Below, piece after piece: positions 8,178-14,872 of a stretch of DNA of 27,533 nt (position 1 is its first letter; every line of letters starts with the position of its first letter). A program made the translations under genes and the position numbers. Below the pieces are notes generated by a model. It was given only the letters and a program-made list of their open reading frames with translations, had not been told where the DNA came from and ran no database searches. Source of the DNA: Lentzea aerocolonigenes (GTDB lineage Bacteria > Actinomycetota > Actinomycetes > Mycobacteriales > Pseudonocardiaceae); the NCBI RefSeq assembly GCF_000955955.1, contig NZ_JYJG01000350.1, forward strand, positions 1 to 27,533, written 5' to 3'.

Positions 8178-9043
8178 GCCTTGAGCGCCTGTGAAAGCGC
8201 GTCCACCTGCTTGCTCATCCAGTCAAGGTAGCTGGTCACGCCCTCGGGCAACGTCTCGGTGACCGCGACGACCGGGATGCCCGCCGACTTGGCCTTCTCG
8301 ACGATGCCCTTGGTGACCTGGTTCTCGGTCTGCGTGTTGTCGACCAGCACGTTGATCTGCTTGCCCTCGACCAGCTGGTTCGTCTCGGCGAGCGCGGCGG
8401 CCGGCACGTCCGACTCCTCCTCGATCGCCTTGCTGAACGCCTCGGGCGTGACGTCCTGGGCGCCGGTCTCGTCGAGCAGGTAGTGGGCGATCGGCTCGGT
8501 GGCGACGGCCTTGCGCCCCTTGCCGACGCCGTCGACCTTCTTCCCCAGCTCCTCGAGCTTCGCGCTGAAGTCGGCGGTGTTGCTCTCGAACTGCGTCTTC
8601 TTGTCCGGCGCGATCGCACCCAGCTCGTTGGCGGCCGCCTCGGCCACCGCGCGCACGGTGTGCAGGTCGTACCAGACGTGCTCGTTCTCGTCCTGCTCGT
8701 GCTCGCGCAGCGGGAACGCCTCGATCTTCTTCTGACCCTCCGTGGTGATCAGCTTGGGGAAGAAGTCGTCGTAGCCGCCGCCGTTGAACACGACCAGCTT
8801 GGCGTCCTTGATCAGCGCGGCGTCCGCGGGCTTGCTCTCGTACGAGTGCGGGTCGGCGCTCGGGTCGTCCAGCAACGCCTTGACCTCGACGGCGTCGCCA
8901 CCGACGGCCTTGATGACGCTGCCCCACACGTTCGTGGAGGTGACGACCTGGATCTTGCCGCTGTCTCCGGACGGCGTGGTCGTGCCGCAGGCGGCCAGGC
9001 TCACGACGGCCAGACCGCCGATCAGAGCGTTGCGGAGAGTCAT
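8174..9043 (-). CDS. znuA: zinc/manganese-binding lipoprotein (ZnuA/TroA family)
   Basis: This 289-residue solute receptor belongs to the cluster A-I metal-binding family. A lipoprotein signal ends in LAAC with Cys19. The first metal-ligand region is DPHSYE (His66), followed by EHVWYDL (His122). A conserved TEPIAHYLL segment and DNTQTE complete the family pattern. The loop that is long and histidine-rich in many ZnuA proteins is short and acidic here (EHEQDENEH). A GTG directly before the ATG could also start translation. The GAGGGA site fits either codon, seven to eight bases before the ATG. The gene heads the operon. Confidence 0.92.
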   Translation of the reverse strand: MTLRNALIGGLAVVSLAACGTTTPSGDSGKIQVVTSTNVWGSVIKAVGGDAVEVKALLDDPSADPHSYESKPADAALIKDAKLVVFNGGGYDDFFPKLITTEGQKKIEAFPLREHEQDENEHVWYDLHTVRAVAEAAANELGAIAPDKKTQFESNTADFSAKLEELGKKVDGVGKGRKAVATEPIAHYLLDETGAQDVTPEAFSKAIEEESDVPAAALAETNQLVEGKQINVLVDNTQTENQVTKGIVEKAKSAGIPVVAVTETLPEGVTSYLDWMSKQVDALSQALKA

Positions 9044-9066
9044 CACGCCGTCCCTCGATCAGGTAA

Positions 9067-9081
9067 TGGAAACCGTTGTCG
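9067..9081. promoter_or_regulatory. candidate Zur box upstream of znuA
   Basis: TGGAAACCGTTGTCG lies 24 bases before the znuA start in an A/T-richer patch. It matches 10 of 15 positions of the TGAAAACGATTTTCA-type zinc-uptake-repressor site that I recall for actinobacteria, and it is an imperfect inverted repeat centred on 9074. The assignment rests on this partial match and on the operon's function. Confidence 0.35.
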
Positions 9082-9098
9082 AGTTCAGTTTAGAGCAC

Positions 9099-9129
9099 GA
9101 AAAAGCCCCCGACGGTCACGCCGGGGGCT
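9099..9129 (-). terminator. rho-independent terminator after the sugar ATPase gene
   Basis: On the minus strand AGCCCCCG (complement of 9122-9129) pairs with CGGGGGCT (complement of 9104-9111) around a 10-base loop, followed by a run of five T. It lies 13 bases beyond the end of the multi-sugar ATPase gene and separates it from the znuABC promoter. Confidence 0.85.
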
Positions 9130-9141
9130 CAGTCGTGTGAC

Positions 9142-10236
9142 TCACGCCTCCAGGCGCTCGCCCGACTCGGGGTGGAACAGGTGGATCTCGCTGTGGTCGC
9201 GCACGGCGACCTTGACGTGCTGGCCCAGGGTCGGCGGCGTGCGGCCGTCGACGCGGACGACGAAGCGCTGCGAGCCCTCGCCGATCTTCACGGCACCGTG
9301 CACGAGCGCGTCGGCGCCGAGCTCCTCGACCAGCTCGACGGTCATGTCCATGCCCTCGTCGCCCGACGGCACGATGCCGAGCGCCTCGGGCCGGATGCCG
9401 AAGGTGACCTCGTCCAGACCACCGGCGGCGTCGAGCGCGGCACGGGACAGCGGCACGACGATGCCGTCGAGCTTCGCGCCCTCCGCCGAGATCGGCACGG
9501 TCTTGAGGTTCATGGCCGGCGAACCGATGAAGCCGGCGACGAACGCGTTGGCCGGGCGGTCGTACAGCGCGCGAGGCGTGTCGCACTGCTGCAGCAGGCC
9601 GTCCTTGAGCACGGCGACCCGGTGGCCCATCGTCATGGCCTCGACCTGGTCGTGCGTGACGTAGATCGTGGTGGTGCCGAGACGCTGCTGGAGAGCGGCG
9701 ATGTTCGCACGCGTCTCGACGCGCAGCTTGGCGTCCAGGTTGGACAGCGGCTCGTCCATGAGGAACACGGACGGCTCGCGCACGATGGCGCGACCCATCG
9801 CGACACGCTGACGCTGACCACCGGACAGCGCCTTCGGCTTGCGCTCCAGGTACTTCTGCAGGTCGAGCATCTTGGCGGCCTCTTCGACCTTCGCCTTGAT
9901 CTCGGTCTTGCTGACGCCGCGCAGCTTGAGCGCGAAGCCCATGTTCTCGGCGACCGTCATGTGCGGGTACAGCGCGTACGACTGGAACACCATCGCGATG
10001 TCCCGGCCCTTCGGCGGCACGTTGGTGACGTCCTTGCCACCGATGTGGATGGCGCCCTCGTCGACGTCCTCCAGGCCCGCGAGCATGCGCAGCGCCGTCG
10101 ACTTACCGGAACCGGACGGGCCGACCAGCACCAGGAACTCGCCGTCGCTCACCTCGAGGGAGAGCTCGTCGACCGCGCGGACCGGCGGGTTGCCGGAGAA
10201 GACCCGCGAAGCCTTGACGTAGGACACCTCAGCCAT
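9142..10236 (-). CDS. msiK: multi-sugar import ATPase (MsiK/MsmK/UgpC family)
   Basis: This 364-residue ATPase energises carbohydrate ABC importers and may serve several permeases, as MsiK does in Streptomyces. Walker A GPSGSGKST is at 39-47, Q-loop Q85, LSGGQ at 137-141, Walker B FLMDEP at 158-163, switch H195. The C-terminal regulatory TOBE/MalK-type domain follows from about 240 (TFGIRPEALGI). The ATG at 10236 is preferred over a GTG nine bases upstream because an AAAGG lies eight bases before it. It is downstream of malEFG but separated by 114 bases with three palindromic operators, so it has its own regulated promoter. It is terminated by the hairpin at 9099-9129. Confidence 0.92.
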   Translation of the reverse strand: MAEVSYVKASRVFSGNPPVRAVDELSLEVSDGEFLVLVGPSGSGKSTALRMLAGLEDVDEGAIHIGGKDVTNVPPKGRDIAMVFQSYALYPHMTVAENMGFALKLRGVSKTEIKAKVEEAAKMLDLQKYLERKPKALSGGQRQRVAMGRAIVREPSVFLMDEPLSNLDAKLRVETRANIAALQQRLGTTTIYVTHDQVEAMTMGHRVAVLKDGLLQQCDTPRALYDRPANAFVAGFIGSPAMNLKTVPISAEGAKLDGIVVPLSRAALDAAGGLDEVTFGIRPEALGIVPSGDEGMDMTVELVEELGADALVHGAVKIGEGSQRFVVRVDGRTPPTLGQHVKVAVRDHSEIHLFHPESGERLEA

Positions 10237-10278
10237 GTGACGCACCTTTCACCGCTTGTCTTGACGCGACGTTAGGCA

Positions 10279-10294
10279 TTGCAAGCGCTTACGG
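10279..10294. promoter_or_regulatory. LacI-type operator O1 (imperfect) before msiK
   Basis: TTGCAAGCGCTTACGG holds the core AAGCGCTT with a central CG, centred at 10286.5. It is a degenerate copy of the two perfect sites further upstream of the gene and is the copy nearest to msiK. Confidence 0.6.
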
Positions 10295-10300
10295 GAACAG

Positions 10301-10316
10301 ACGTAAGCGCTTACGT
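10301..10316. promoter_or_regulatory. LacI-type operator O2 (perfect palindrome) before msiK
   Basis: ACGTAAGCGCTTACGT is a perfect 16-base palindrome with a central CG, as expected for LacI/GalR-family operators and similar to an ideal Bacillus catabolite-responsive element. Its centre is 22 bases from O1 and 30 bases from O3, about two and three helical turns. Confidence 0.8.
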
Positions 10317-10330
10317 TTCCCGTTCGGACA

Positions 10331-10346
10331 ACGTAAGCGCTTACGT
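10331..10346. promoter_or_regulatory. LacI-type operator O3 (perfect palindrome) before msiK
   Basis: This is an exact second copy of ACGTAAGCGCTTACGT, ending four bases before the stop codon of malG. The identical sequence and 30-base phasing with O2 argue for cooperative binding by one regulator. The sequence differs from the CTTGCAA-type sites at malE, so a second regulator is likely. Confidence 0.8.
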
Positions 10347-10350
10347 CGTC

Positions 10351-11244
10351 TCAGCCCTTCACGGCACCGGACGACAGCCCGGTCACCAGGAACCGCTGCA
10401 CCAGGTAGAACACGATCACCGCGGGAATCGCGACCAGAATGGACGCGGCCGCGAGGTGCCCCCACTCGGTGCGGTTCTGCTGCACGAACACCTGCAGCCC
10501 GACCGCGAGTGTCTTCGAGTCGTCCGCGGCCGACAGGAAGGCCGACGCGAACGCCACCTCGCCCCACGCCGTCAGGAACGCGTAGAACGACGTCACCGCG
10601 AGCCCGGGCTTGGCCAGCGGCATGACCAGCCGCCAGAACACCCCGAACGGCGACAACCCGTCGACGCGACCGGCCTCGTCGATGTCCGTCGGGATCGTGT
10701 CGAAGTAGCCCTTGAGCATGTACGTGCAGAACGGCACCGCAGTCGTGCAGTACACGAGCACGAGACCGAGCGAAGTTCCTTGCAGCCCAAGAGCGATCAG
10801 GATGTTGTACAGCGGCACGATCAGCACCGCGAACGGGAACATCTGCACGACGAGGAACGACATCATCAGCGATCGCTTGCCGGGGAACCGGAAGCGCGAC
10901 GCCGCGTAGCCCGTCGTCGCCGAGAGGAACACCGCGATGACCGTCGTCAGCAACGCGATCAGCACCGAGTTGCCGAACCAGGTGAGGAACGCGCCCTTCT
11001 CCCCGCCGAGAATCCGCGAGTAGTTGTCCAAAGAGGACTCGTTGAACAACTTCGGCGAAGTCTCCACCGCGCGGGCATCAGGCTTGAAAGACGTGACGAG
11101 CACCCAGAAAACCGGGAACACCGCGATCAACGACGCGATGATCAGCCCGGCGTGCAGGCCCACAGACGCGGCGAGAGAACGGTCGCTGCGCTTGAGGCGT
11201 CGTTCCGGTTTGACCATCTGCAACGAAGAAGCGTCGAGCGTCAT
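10351..11244 (-). CDS. malG: maltose-type sugar ABC permease (MalG family)
   Basis: This 297-residue inner-membrane permease is one half of the heterodimeric sugar channel. It has an N-terminal helix at about 30-51 and the cytoplasmic EAA-type loop DEAGRVDG at 189-196 that contacts the ATPase. The C-terminus GLSSGAVKG is typical of MalG/ThuG proteins. The ATG at 11244 shares one base with the malF stop and has GAGG seven bases upstream. GTG codons three and six bases earlier are alternatives. The substrate is probably an alpha-glucoside such as maltose or trehalose, judged from family and regulator only. Confidence 0.92.
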   Translation of the reverse strand: MTLDASSLQMVKPERRLKRSDRSLAASVGLHAGLIIASLIAVFPVFWVLVTSFKPDARAVETSPKLFNESSLDNYSRILGGEKGAFLTWFGNSVLIALLTTVIAVFLSATTGYAASRFRFPGKRSLMMSFLVVQMFPFAVLIVPLYNILIALGLQGTSLGLVLVYCTTAVPFCTYMLKGYFDTIPTDIDEAGRVDGLSPFGVFWRLVMPLAKPGLAVTSFYAFLTAWGEVAFASAFLSAADDSKTLAVGLQVFVQQNRTEWGHLAAASILVAIPAVIVFYLVQRFLVTGLSSGAVKG

Positions 11245-12161
11245 CACCACACCTCGCCTTGCTTGCGCAGCGCACGGCGGTAGACCGTGGCGAAGACCAA
11301 CAACACGGAGAGGATGAGCACGCCGTAGGTCGATGCGACCGCGTAGTCACGTGAGGCGCCGGAGAAGAAGCGCTCGAACGCGTACGTGACGAGGATGCGC
11401 GTGTTCGGGTTCGGGCCGGCGATCAGGTAGATCACCGGGAACATGTTGAACGTCCAGATGATGCCCAGCAGGATCACCGTCGACGACACCGAGCGCAGGC
11501 CCGGCAGCGTCACGTTGCGGAAGCGCTGCCACGGCGTCGCGCCGTCCATCTCCGCGGCTTCGTAGAGATCGCCGGGGATCGACTGCAGGCCACCGAGAAG
11601 CGCCACCATCATGAACGGCACACCGAGCCAGACGTTGACGACGATCACGGCGAACAGAGCCCAGTCGGACTGGCCCAGCCACACCGGGTCGGGCAGGCCG
11701 ACCGCGCGCAGCAGCTGGTTGATGATGCCGTACTGCGCGTTGAACATGTACTTCCAGGCGAACGCGCTGATGAACGCGGGCACGGCCCACGGCAGGATCA
11801 GCAGGACGCGGTAGAGCGTGCGGCCCCTGACCTCGCGGTTCAGCAGCAGCGCCAGACCCAGGCCGATCACGTAGTGCAGGAACACGCAGGCGAACGTCCA
11901 GATCAAGGTCCGGACCAGCGTGCCCCAGAACGCGCCGTACGACGTGTCGCCGGACAGCACGTTGAGGTAGTTCTTGAAGCCCACGCCCGAGTAGGTGGCC
12001 GGCCGGTCGAGCACCGGGTTGGCGATGTTGGCCTCGTTGATGTTGGTGAAGGTGAAGAACACGCCCTGGGCGAGCGGGTAGAGCACCAACACCGCGATGA
12101 CCACCACGACCGGCAGGACCATCGCGTACGCGTACCAGTGCCGTTCCAAGAACCGGCGCAC
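11244..12161 (-). CDS. malF: maltose-type sugar ABC permease (MalF family)
   Basis: This 305-residue membrane protein pairs with MalG. The first helix is at about 12-33. A periplasmic segment (about 40-78) follows, far shorter than the large P2 loop of enteric MalF and typical of Gram-positive homologues. The EAA loop EAAEMDGATPWQRFRNVTLP is at 201-220. It starts with GTG at 12161, preceded by a strong GGAGGGGAGAG site, and is separated from malE by 60 bases that hold a stable hairpin. Confidence 0.93.
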   Translation of the reverse strand: MRRFLERHWYAYAMVLPVVVVIAVLVLYPLAQGVFFTFTNINEANIANPVLDRPATYSGVGFKNYLNVLSGDTSYGAFWGTLVRTLIWTFACVFLHYVIGLGLALLLNREVRGRTLYRVLLILPWAVPAFISAFAWKYMFNAQYGIINQLLRAVGLPDPVWLGQSDWALFAVIVVNVWLGVPFMMVALLGGLQSIPGDLYEAAEMDGATPWQRFRNVTLPGLRSVSSTVILLGIIWTFNMFPVIYLIAGPNPNTRILVTYAFERFFSGASRDYAVASTYGVLILSVLLVFATVYRRALRKQGEVW

Positions 12162-12184
12162 CGAATCTCTCCCCTCCGACTAAT

Positions 12185-12212
12185 GGGCGGCCGTGGCGAG
12201 CCACGGCCACCC
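12185..12212. other. intercistronic hairpin between malE and malF
   Basis: GGCCGTGG-CGAG-CCACGGCC (12189-12208) is a perfect 8-bp stem with a four-base loop, extendable to 11 pairs across one mismatch (GGG at 12185-12187 with CCC at 12210-12212). There is no T-run, so full termination is unlikely. Such hairpins behind binding-protein genes can protect the upstream mRNA and raise the receptor:permease ratio. That role is inferred here. Confidence 0.7.
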
Positions 12213-12221
12213 GGTCAGCAA

Positions 12222-13478
12222 TCAGCCGATGGAGTACTCGGGAACGACGGTGTCCTTGTAGGCCTTGGCGACCTCGTCGAGCGCCGCCTTGGCCTCCTTC
12301 TTGCCGGAGAGGACGTCGGCGTAGGCGATCTTCAGCGGGTCGAACAGCTGGCCGCCCTCGGGGATCCACGGACGGGCGTGCGCGGCCTTGGCGACCGGCT
12401 CGAACGCGGACACGACGGCGTTGGCCTTCACGTCGGCGTTGCTGTACGCGGACTTGCGGGTCGGCAGCAGGCCGAGCTCCTTCGCGACCTGGGCCTGCGA
12501 CTCGACCGAGCTCATGCACTGGATGAACTTGATCGAGGACTGCTTGGCCTTGGTGCCCTGGCGGATCACGTAGTCGTGGCCACCGACCGGCGCGCTGCCC
12601 TTGCCCGCGCTGTCACCGGGAACCGGCGCGATGCCGAGGTTGGAGGCGTCGGTGAACGCCGTGCCCTTGAGGTAGTCGGCGACGGCCCACGGACCGTTGA
12701 TGACCATCGCGGCGTCACCGGACGAGAACGCGGCCTGCATGTTCGCGTAGGAGTTCGTCGGGTCGAGCGCGGTGGAGGCGGCCTTTGCGTCGAGCAGGCC
12801 CTTGGCGGTCTGCAGCGCCTTCACGTTGTCCGCGGAGTTGACCACGATCTTCTTCGCCGAGGCGTCGACCAGGTCGCCGCCCGCGCCGTAGATGAACGGC
12901 AGCGCGTAGTACGCGTCGTTGTTGAGGAAGAACGACTTCTCGCCACCCAGCTTGGCAGCGGCGGCCTTGACCTCGTCCCACGTCTTCGGCGGCTCGACAC
13001 CGGCGTCGGCGAGCTTCTTCTTGTTGTAGAGCAGGGCGAGCGAGTCGGTGACCTGCGGGACGCCCCACGACTTGCCCTCGTACTTGGTGGAGCCCAGCGG
13101 GACCTCGAGGAAGTCGCCGGTGTCCTTGGCGAGGTCGGTGTCGCTCAGGTCGTTGATCAGGCCGTTCTTGGCGAGCTGCGGCACCCAGGCGACCTCGGAG
13201 CGGAACACGTCCGGGCCCTGACCGCCCTGCGCGGCGGTCTTGTAGTTGTTCAGCGCCTGGTCGAACGCGACGGTCTCGGTCTTGACCTTGTAACCGCCCT
13301 TCGAGGCGCAGTCGTTCGCGATCTTGGTGAACACGGGGCTCTCGTTGGGGCCACTGGTGTCCCAGAAGGTCACTTCGCCCGAGTCGGATCCGCTGCTGCT
13401 CGATCCACCGCCTCCGCAGGCGGTGAGCACGAGGGCGACACCCGTCGCCATGGCGGTCACGAGGGTTGTCCGTCGCAT
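12222..13478 (-). CDS. malE: sugar-binding lipoprotein of the maltose/alpha-glucoside transporter (MalE family)
   Basis: This 418-residue extracytoplasmic receptor heads the malEFG operon. The signal MRRTTLVTAMATG... ends in the lipobox LTAC with Cys21, followed by a Gly/Ser-rich tether. Typical family-1 solute-binding features follow: EVTFWDTSG at the mature N-terminus, a GPDVFRSEVAWVPQL segment, and WAVADYLKG. The ATG at 13478 is the only start giving a proper signal peptide. GGAGGG lies about 13 bases upstream, a long spacing. Upstream frame extension is rejected. It is divergent from a LacI-family gene with operators in between, so it is probably repressed in the absence of substrate. Confidence 0.93.
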   Translation of the reverse strand: MRRTTLVTAMATGVALVLTACGGGGSSSSGSDSGEVTFWDTSGPNESPVFTKIANDCASKGGYKVKTETVAFDQALNNYKTAAQGGQGPDVFRSEVAWVPQLAKNGLINDLSDTDLAKDTGDFLEVPLGSTKYEGKSWGVPQVTDSLALLYNKKKLADAGVEPPKTWDEVKAAAAKLGGEKSFFLNNDAYYALPFIYGAGGDLVDASAKKIVVNSADNVKALQTAKGLLDAKAASTALDPTNSYANMQAAFSSGDAAMVINGPWAVADYLKGTAFTDASNLGIAPVPGDSAGKGSAPVGGHDYVIRQGTKAKQSSIKFIQCMSSVESQAQVAKELGLLPTRKSAYSNADVKANAVVSAFEPVAKAAHARPWIPEGGQLFDPLKIAYADVLSGKKEAKAALDEVAKAYKDTVVPEYSIG

Positions 13479-13530
13479 CGTTGCTGCCGTTCCCTCCAGC
13501 TGGGCCCCATCTCCCAGTGAGATGAGGGGT

Positions 13531-13548
13531 CTTGCAAGGTTTTGCGAG
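13531..13548. promoter_or_regulatory. MalR-type operator near malE
   Basis: CTTGCAA-GGTT-TTGCGAG is an inverted repeat with one mismatch and a four-base centre, 53 bases before the malE start. It resembles the CTTGCA-type motifs of actinobacterial maltose regulators as I recall them. A weak malE promoter (TTGACC complement at 13586-13591 and TAGTGA complement at 13565-13570, 15-base spacer) would place this operator just downstream of the start point. Confidence 0.6.
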
Positions 13549-13625
13549 AATGTTGCGGGCGATTTCACTACCAGAACCATGGTCAGGTCAAGACGTCGAC
13601 CGTAACCAAGCCGTAACGGCACTGT

Positions 13626-13671
13626 CTCGCAAACACGCATTGCAAATTTTTTCTGAGCGCGGCAAGCTTGC
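13626..13671. promoter_or_regulatory. further operator half-sites before the LacI-family gene
   Basis: CTCGCAA (13626-13632) and TTGCAAA (13640-13646) repeat the half-sites of the malE operator at wider spacing. GCAAGCTTGC (13662-13671) is a perfect 10-base palindrome 30 bases before the regulator's start. Together these suggest autoregulation of the LacI-family gene. The exact sites need footprinting. Confidence 0.45.
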
Positions 13672-13700
13672 GCCGAACCTGATGTGAGCTGGGAGGCAAC

Positions 13701-14738
13701 GTGTCCGGACTGTCCGAGATCGCCAGGGCAGCCGGGGTGTCCATCTCCACCGTCAGCCGTGTTCTCAACAGGCGCGCAGGTGTGAACGAGGAGACTCGGC
13801 AGCGCGTGCTGTCGGTGCTCGCGGAGATGCCGTACACCCCGCGCGGACTCGGTGCGTTGCAGCGCACCGGCGTGATCGGCCTGCTGGTGCCGGAGCTCTC
13901 GAACCCGGTCTTCCCCGCGTTCGCCGAAGCACTGGAGACCAGGGCCGCCCGCCTCGGCTACTCGTCGCTGCTGTGCAACACCCGCAGCGGCGCCCCGATG
14001 GGCGAGGAGGAGTACGTCCGGATGCTCCTGGCCCGCGGGGTCGAGGGCATGGTGTTCGTGTCACCGGAGATCACCAACGTCGAGGTGCCGCTCGGTCAGG
14101 CGCCCCGGCCGAGCTACTACGCGAAGCTCGTCGCGGACGGCGTCCACATGGTCTTCCTGAACGGTGCCACGCCCGCGCTGGACGTGCCGGACGTGACGGT
14201 GGACGAGCAGCTCGCGGGCTACATGGCCACCAAACACCTGATCAACCTCGGCCACGAGCGGATCGGGTTCGTCTCGGGCCCTGCGCGGTCGTTGCCTTCG
14301 AGGTTGAAGCGCGCCGGGTGGGCCGCTGCTCTTGAGGAGAACCATCTGCCCGCGGGCTCGGAGTACGTCGCGCACGGGCCGTTCAGCGCGGAGGGCGGTG
14401 GTGTCGCGGTGCGGCAGCTGATCGACACGGTGAAGCCGACCGCGGTGATCTGCTCCTCCGACCACATGGCGCTCGGCGTCATGCGCGAAGCACACCAACG
14501 AGGGATTTCGGTACCGGACGAGCTCTCTGTCGTCGGGTTTGACGACATTCCTTTGGCCGCCTATTCATCGCCCGCTCTGACGACGCTCGCCCAGCCGATC
14601 GAGGAGATGGCGGCGGCCGCGATCGACGAGCTCGTACTGCGCCTGGATCCGGATCGCCGCAGGCAGGGCACCGACAACTACACCCGCGTCTTCCGGCCGC
14701 GGCTCGTCGTGAGGGAATCGTCTGCGCCTCCGAAGTGA
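13701..14738 (+). CDS. LacI/GalR-family regulator divergent from malEFG (MalR-like)
   Basis: This 345-residue sugar-responsive repressor has an N-terminal helix-turn-helix at about 3-23 (LSEIARAAGVSISTVSRVLN) and a hinge near 50-57. The periplasmic-binding-protein-like effector domain runs from about 58 (GVIGLLVPEL, VVGFDDIPLA). The GTG at 13701 has GGGAGG at 13691-13696. Divergence from malE across a region with repeated CTTGCAA/TTGCGAG half-sites makes it the prime candidate for maltose-type control. The effector is not known. Confidence 0.92.
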   Translation: MSGLSEIARAAGVSISTVSRVLNRRAGVNEETRQRVLSVLAEMPYTPRGLGALQRTGVIGLLVPELSNPVFPAFAEALETRAARLGYSSLLCNTRSGAPMGEEEYVRMLLARGVEGMVFVSPEITNVEVPLGQAPRPSYYAKLVADGVHMVFLNGATPALDVPDVTVDEQLAGYMATKHLINLGHERIGFVSGPARSLPSRLKRAGWAAALEENHLPAGSEYVAHGPFSAEGGGVAVRQLIDTVKPTAVICSSDHMALGVMREAHQRGISVPDELSVVGFDDIPLAAYSSPALTTLAQPIEEMAAAAIDELVLRLDPDRRRQGTDNYTRVFRPRLVVRESSAPPK

Positions 14739-14756
14739 GACGCCCAATAGGTGATA

Positions 14757-14770
14757 TTGGTCTGGACCAA
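14757..14770. promoter_or_regulatory. DasR-type dre site
   Basis: TTGGTCTGGACCAA is a perfect inverted repeat (TTGGTC-TG-GACCAA). Its core TGGTCTGGACCA differs at one position from the TGGTCTAGACCA core of DasR-responsive elements, the operators of the N-acetylglucosamine regulator of actinobacteria. It lies 18 bases after the first LacI-family gene and about 100 bases before the second. Confidence 0.6.
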
Positions 14771-14837
14771 ATTCTGAACAAGGCAGATGGGTCAACCAGC
14801 GCGGATGCGTCATTTGAGGGACACAGGTCACCCTCGC

Positions 14838-14872
14838 TTCACGAATTGGTTCTGAACCGTTACGGTCCTTTC
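14838..14872 (+). promoter_or_regulatory. probable leaderless promoter with overlapping palindromes before the second LacI-family gene
   Basis: TTCACG (14838-14843), a 17-base spacer, TACGGT (14861-14866) and six bases to the ATG at 14873 fit a promoter whose transcript begins at the start codon. No ribosome-binding site is present. Two overlapping perfect inverted repeats, GGTTCTGAACC (14848-14858) and ACCGTTACGGT (14856-14866), cover the spacer and -10 element and could be an autoregulatory operator. Confidence 0.5.

Noticed and set aside
10279..10346. Repeated palindromes as a CRISPR or terminator array
   Set aside because: The units are short, unequally spaced, lack conserved-length spacers and T-runs, and sit at a promoter. 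They fit operators.
11874..13520. 548-residue plus-strand open frame over malE/malF
   Set aside because: Val/Arg/Gly/Leu-rich antisense shadow; malE has a signal peptide and solute-binding motifs on the other strand.
14735..14872. Upstream start of the second LacI-family gene at 14735
   Set aside because: It would overlap the first regulator and add 46 residues before the helix-turn-helix. The promoter elements and dre-like site lie in this stretch.
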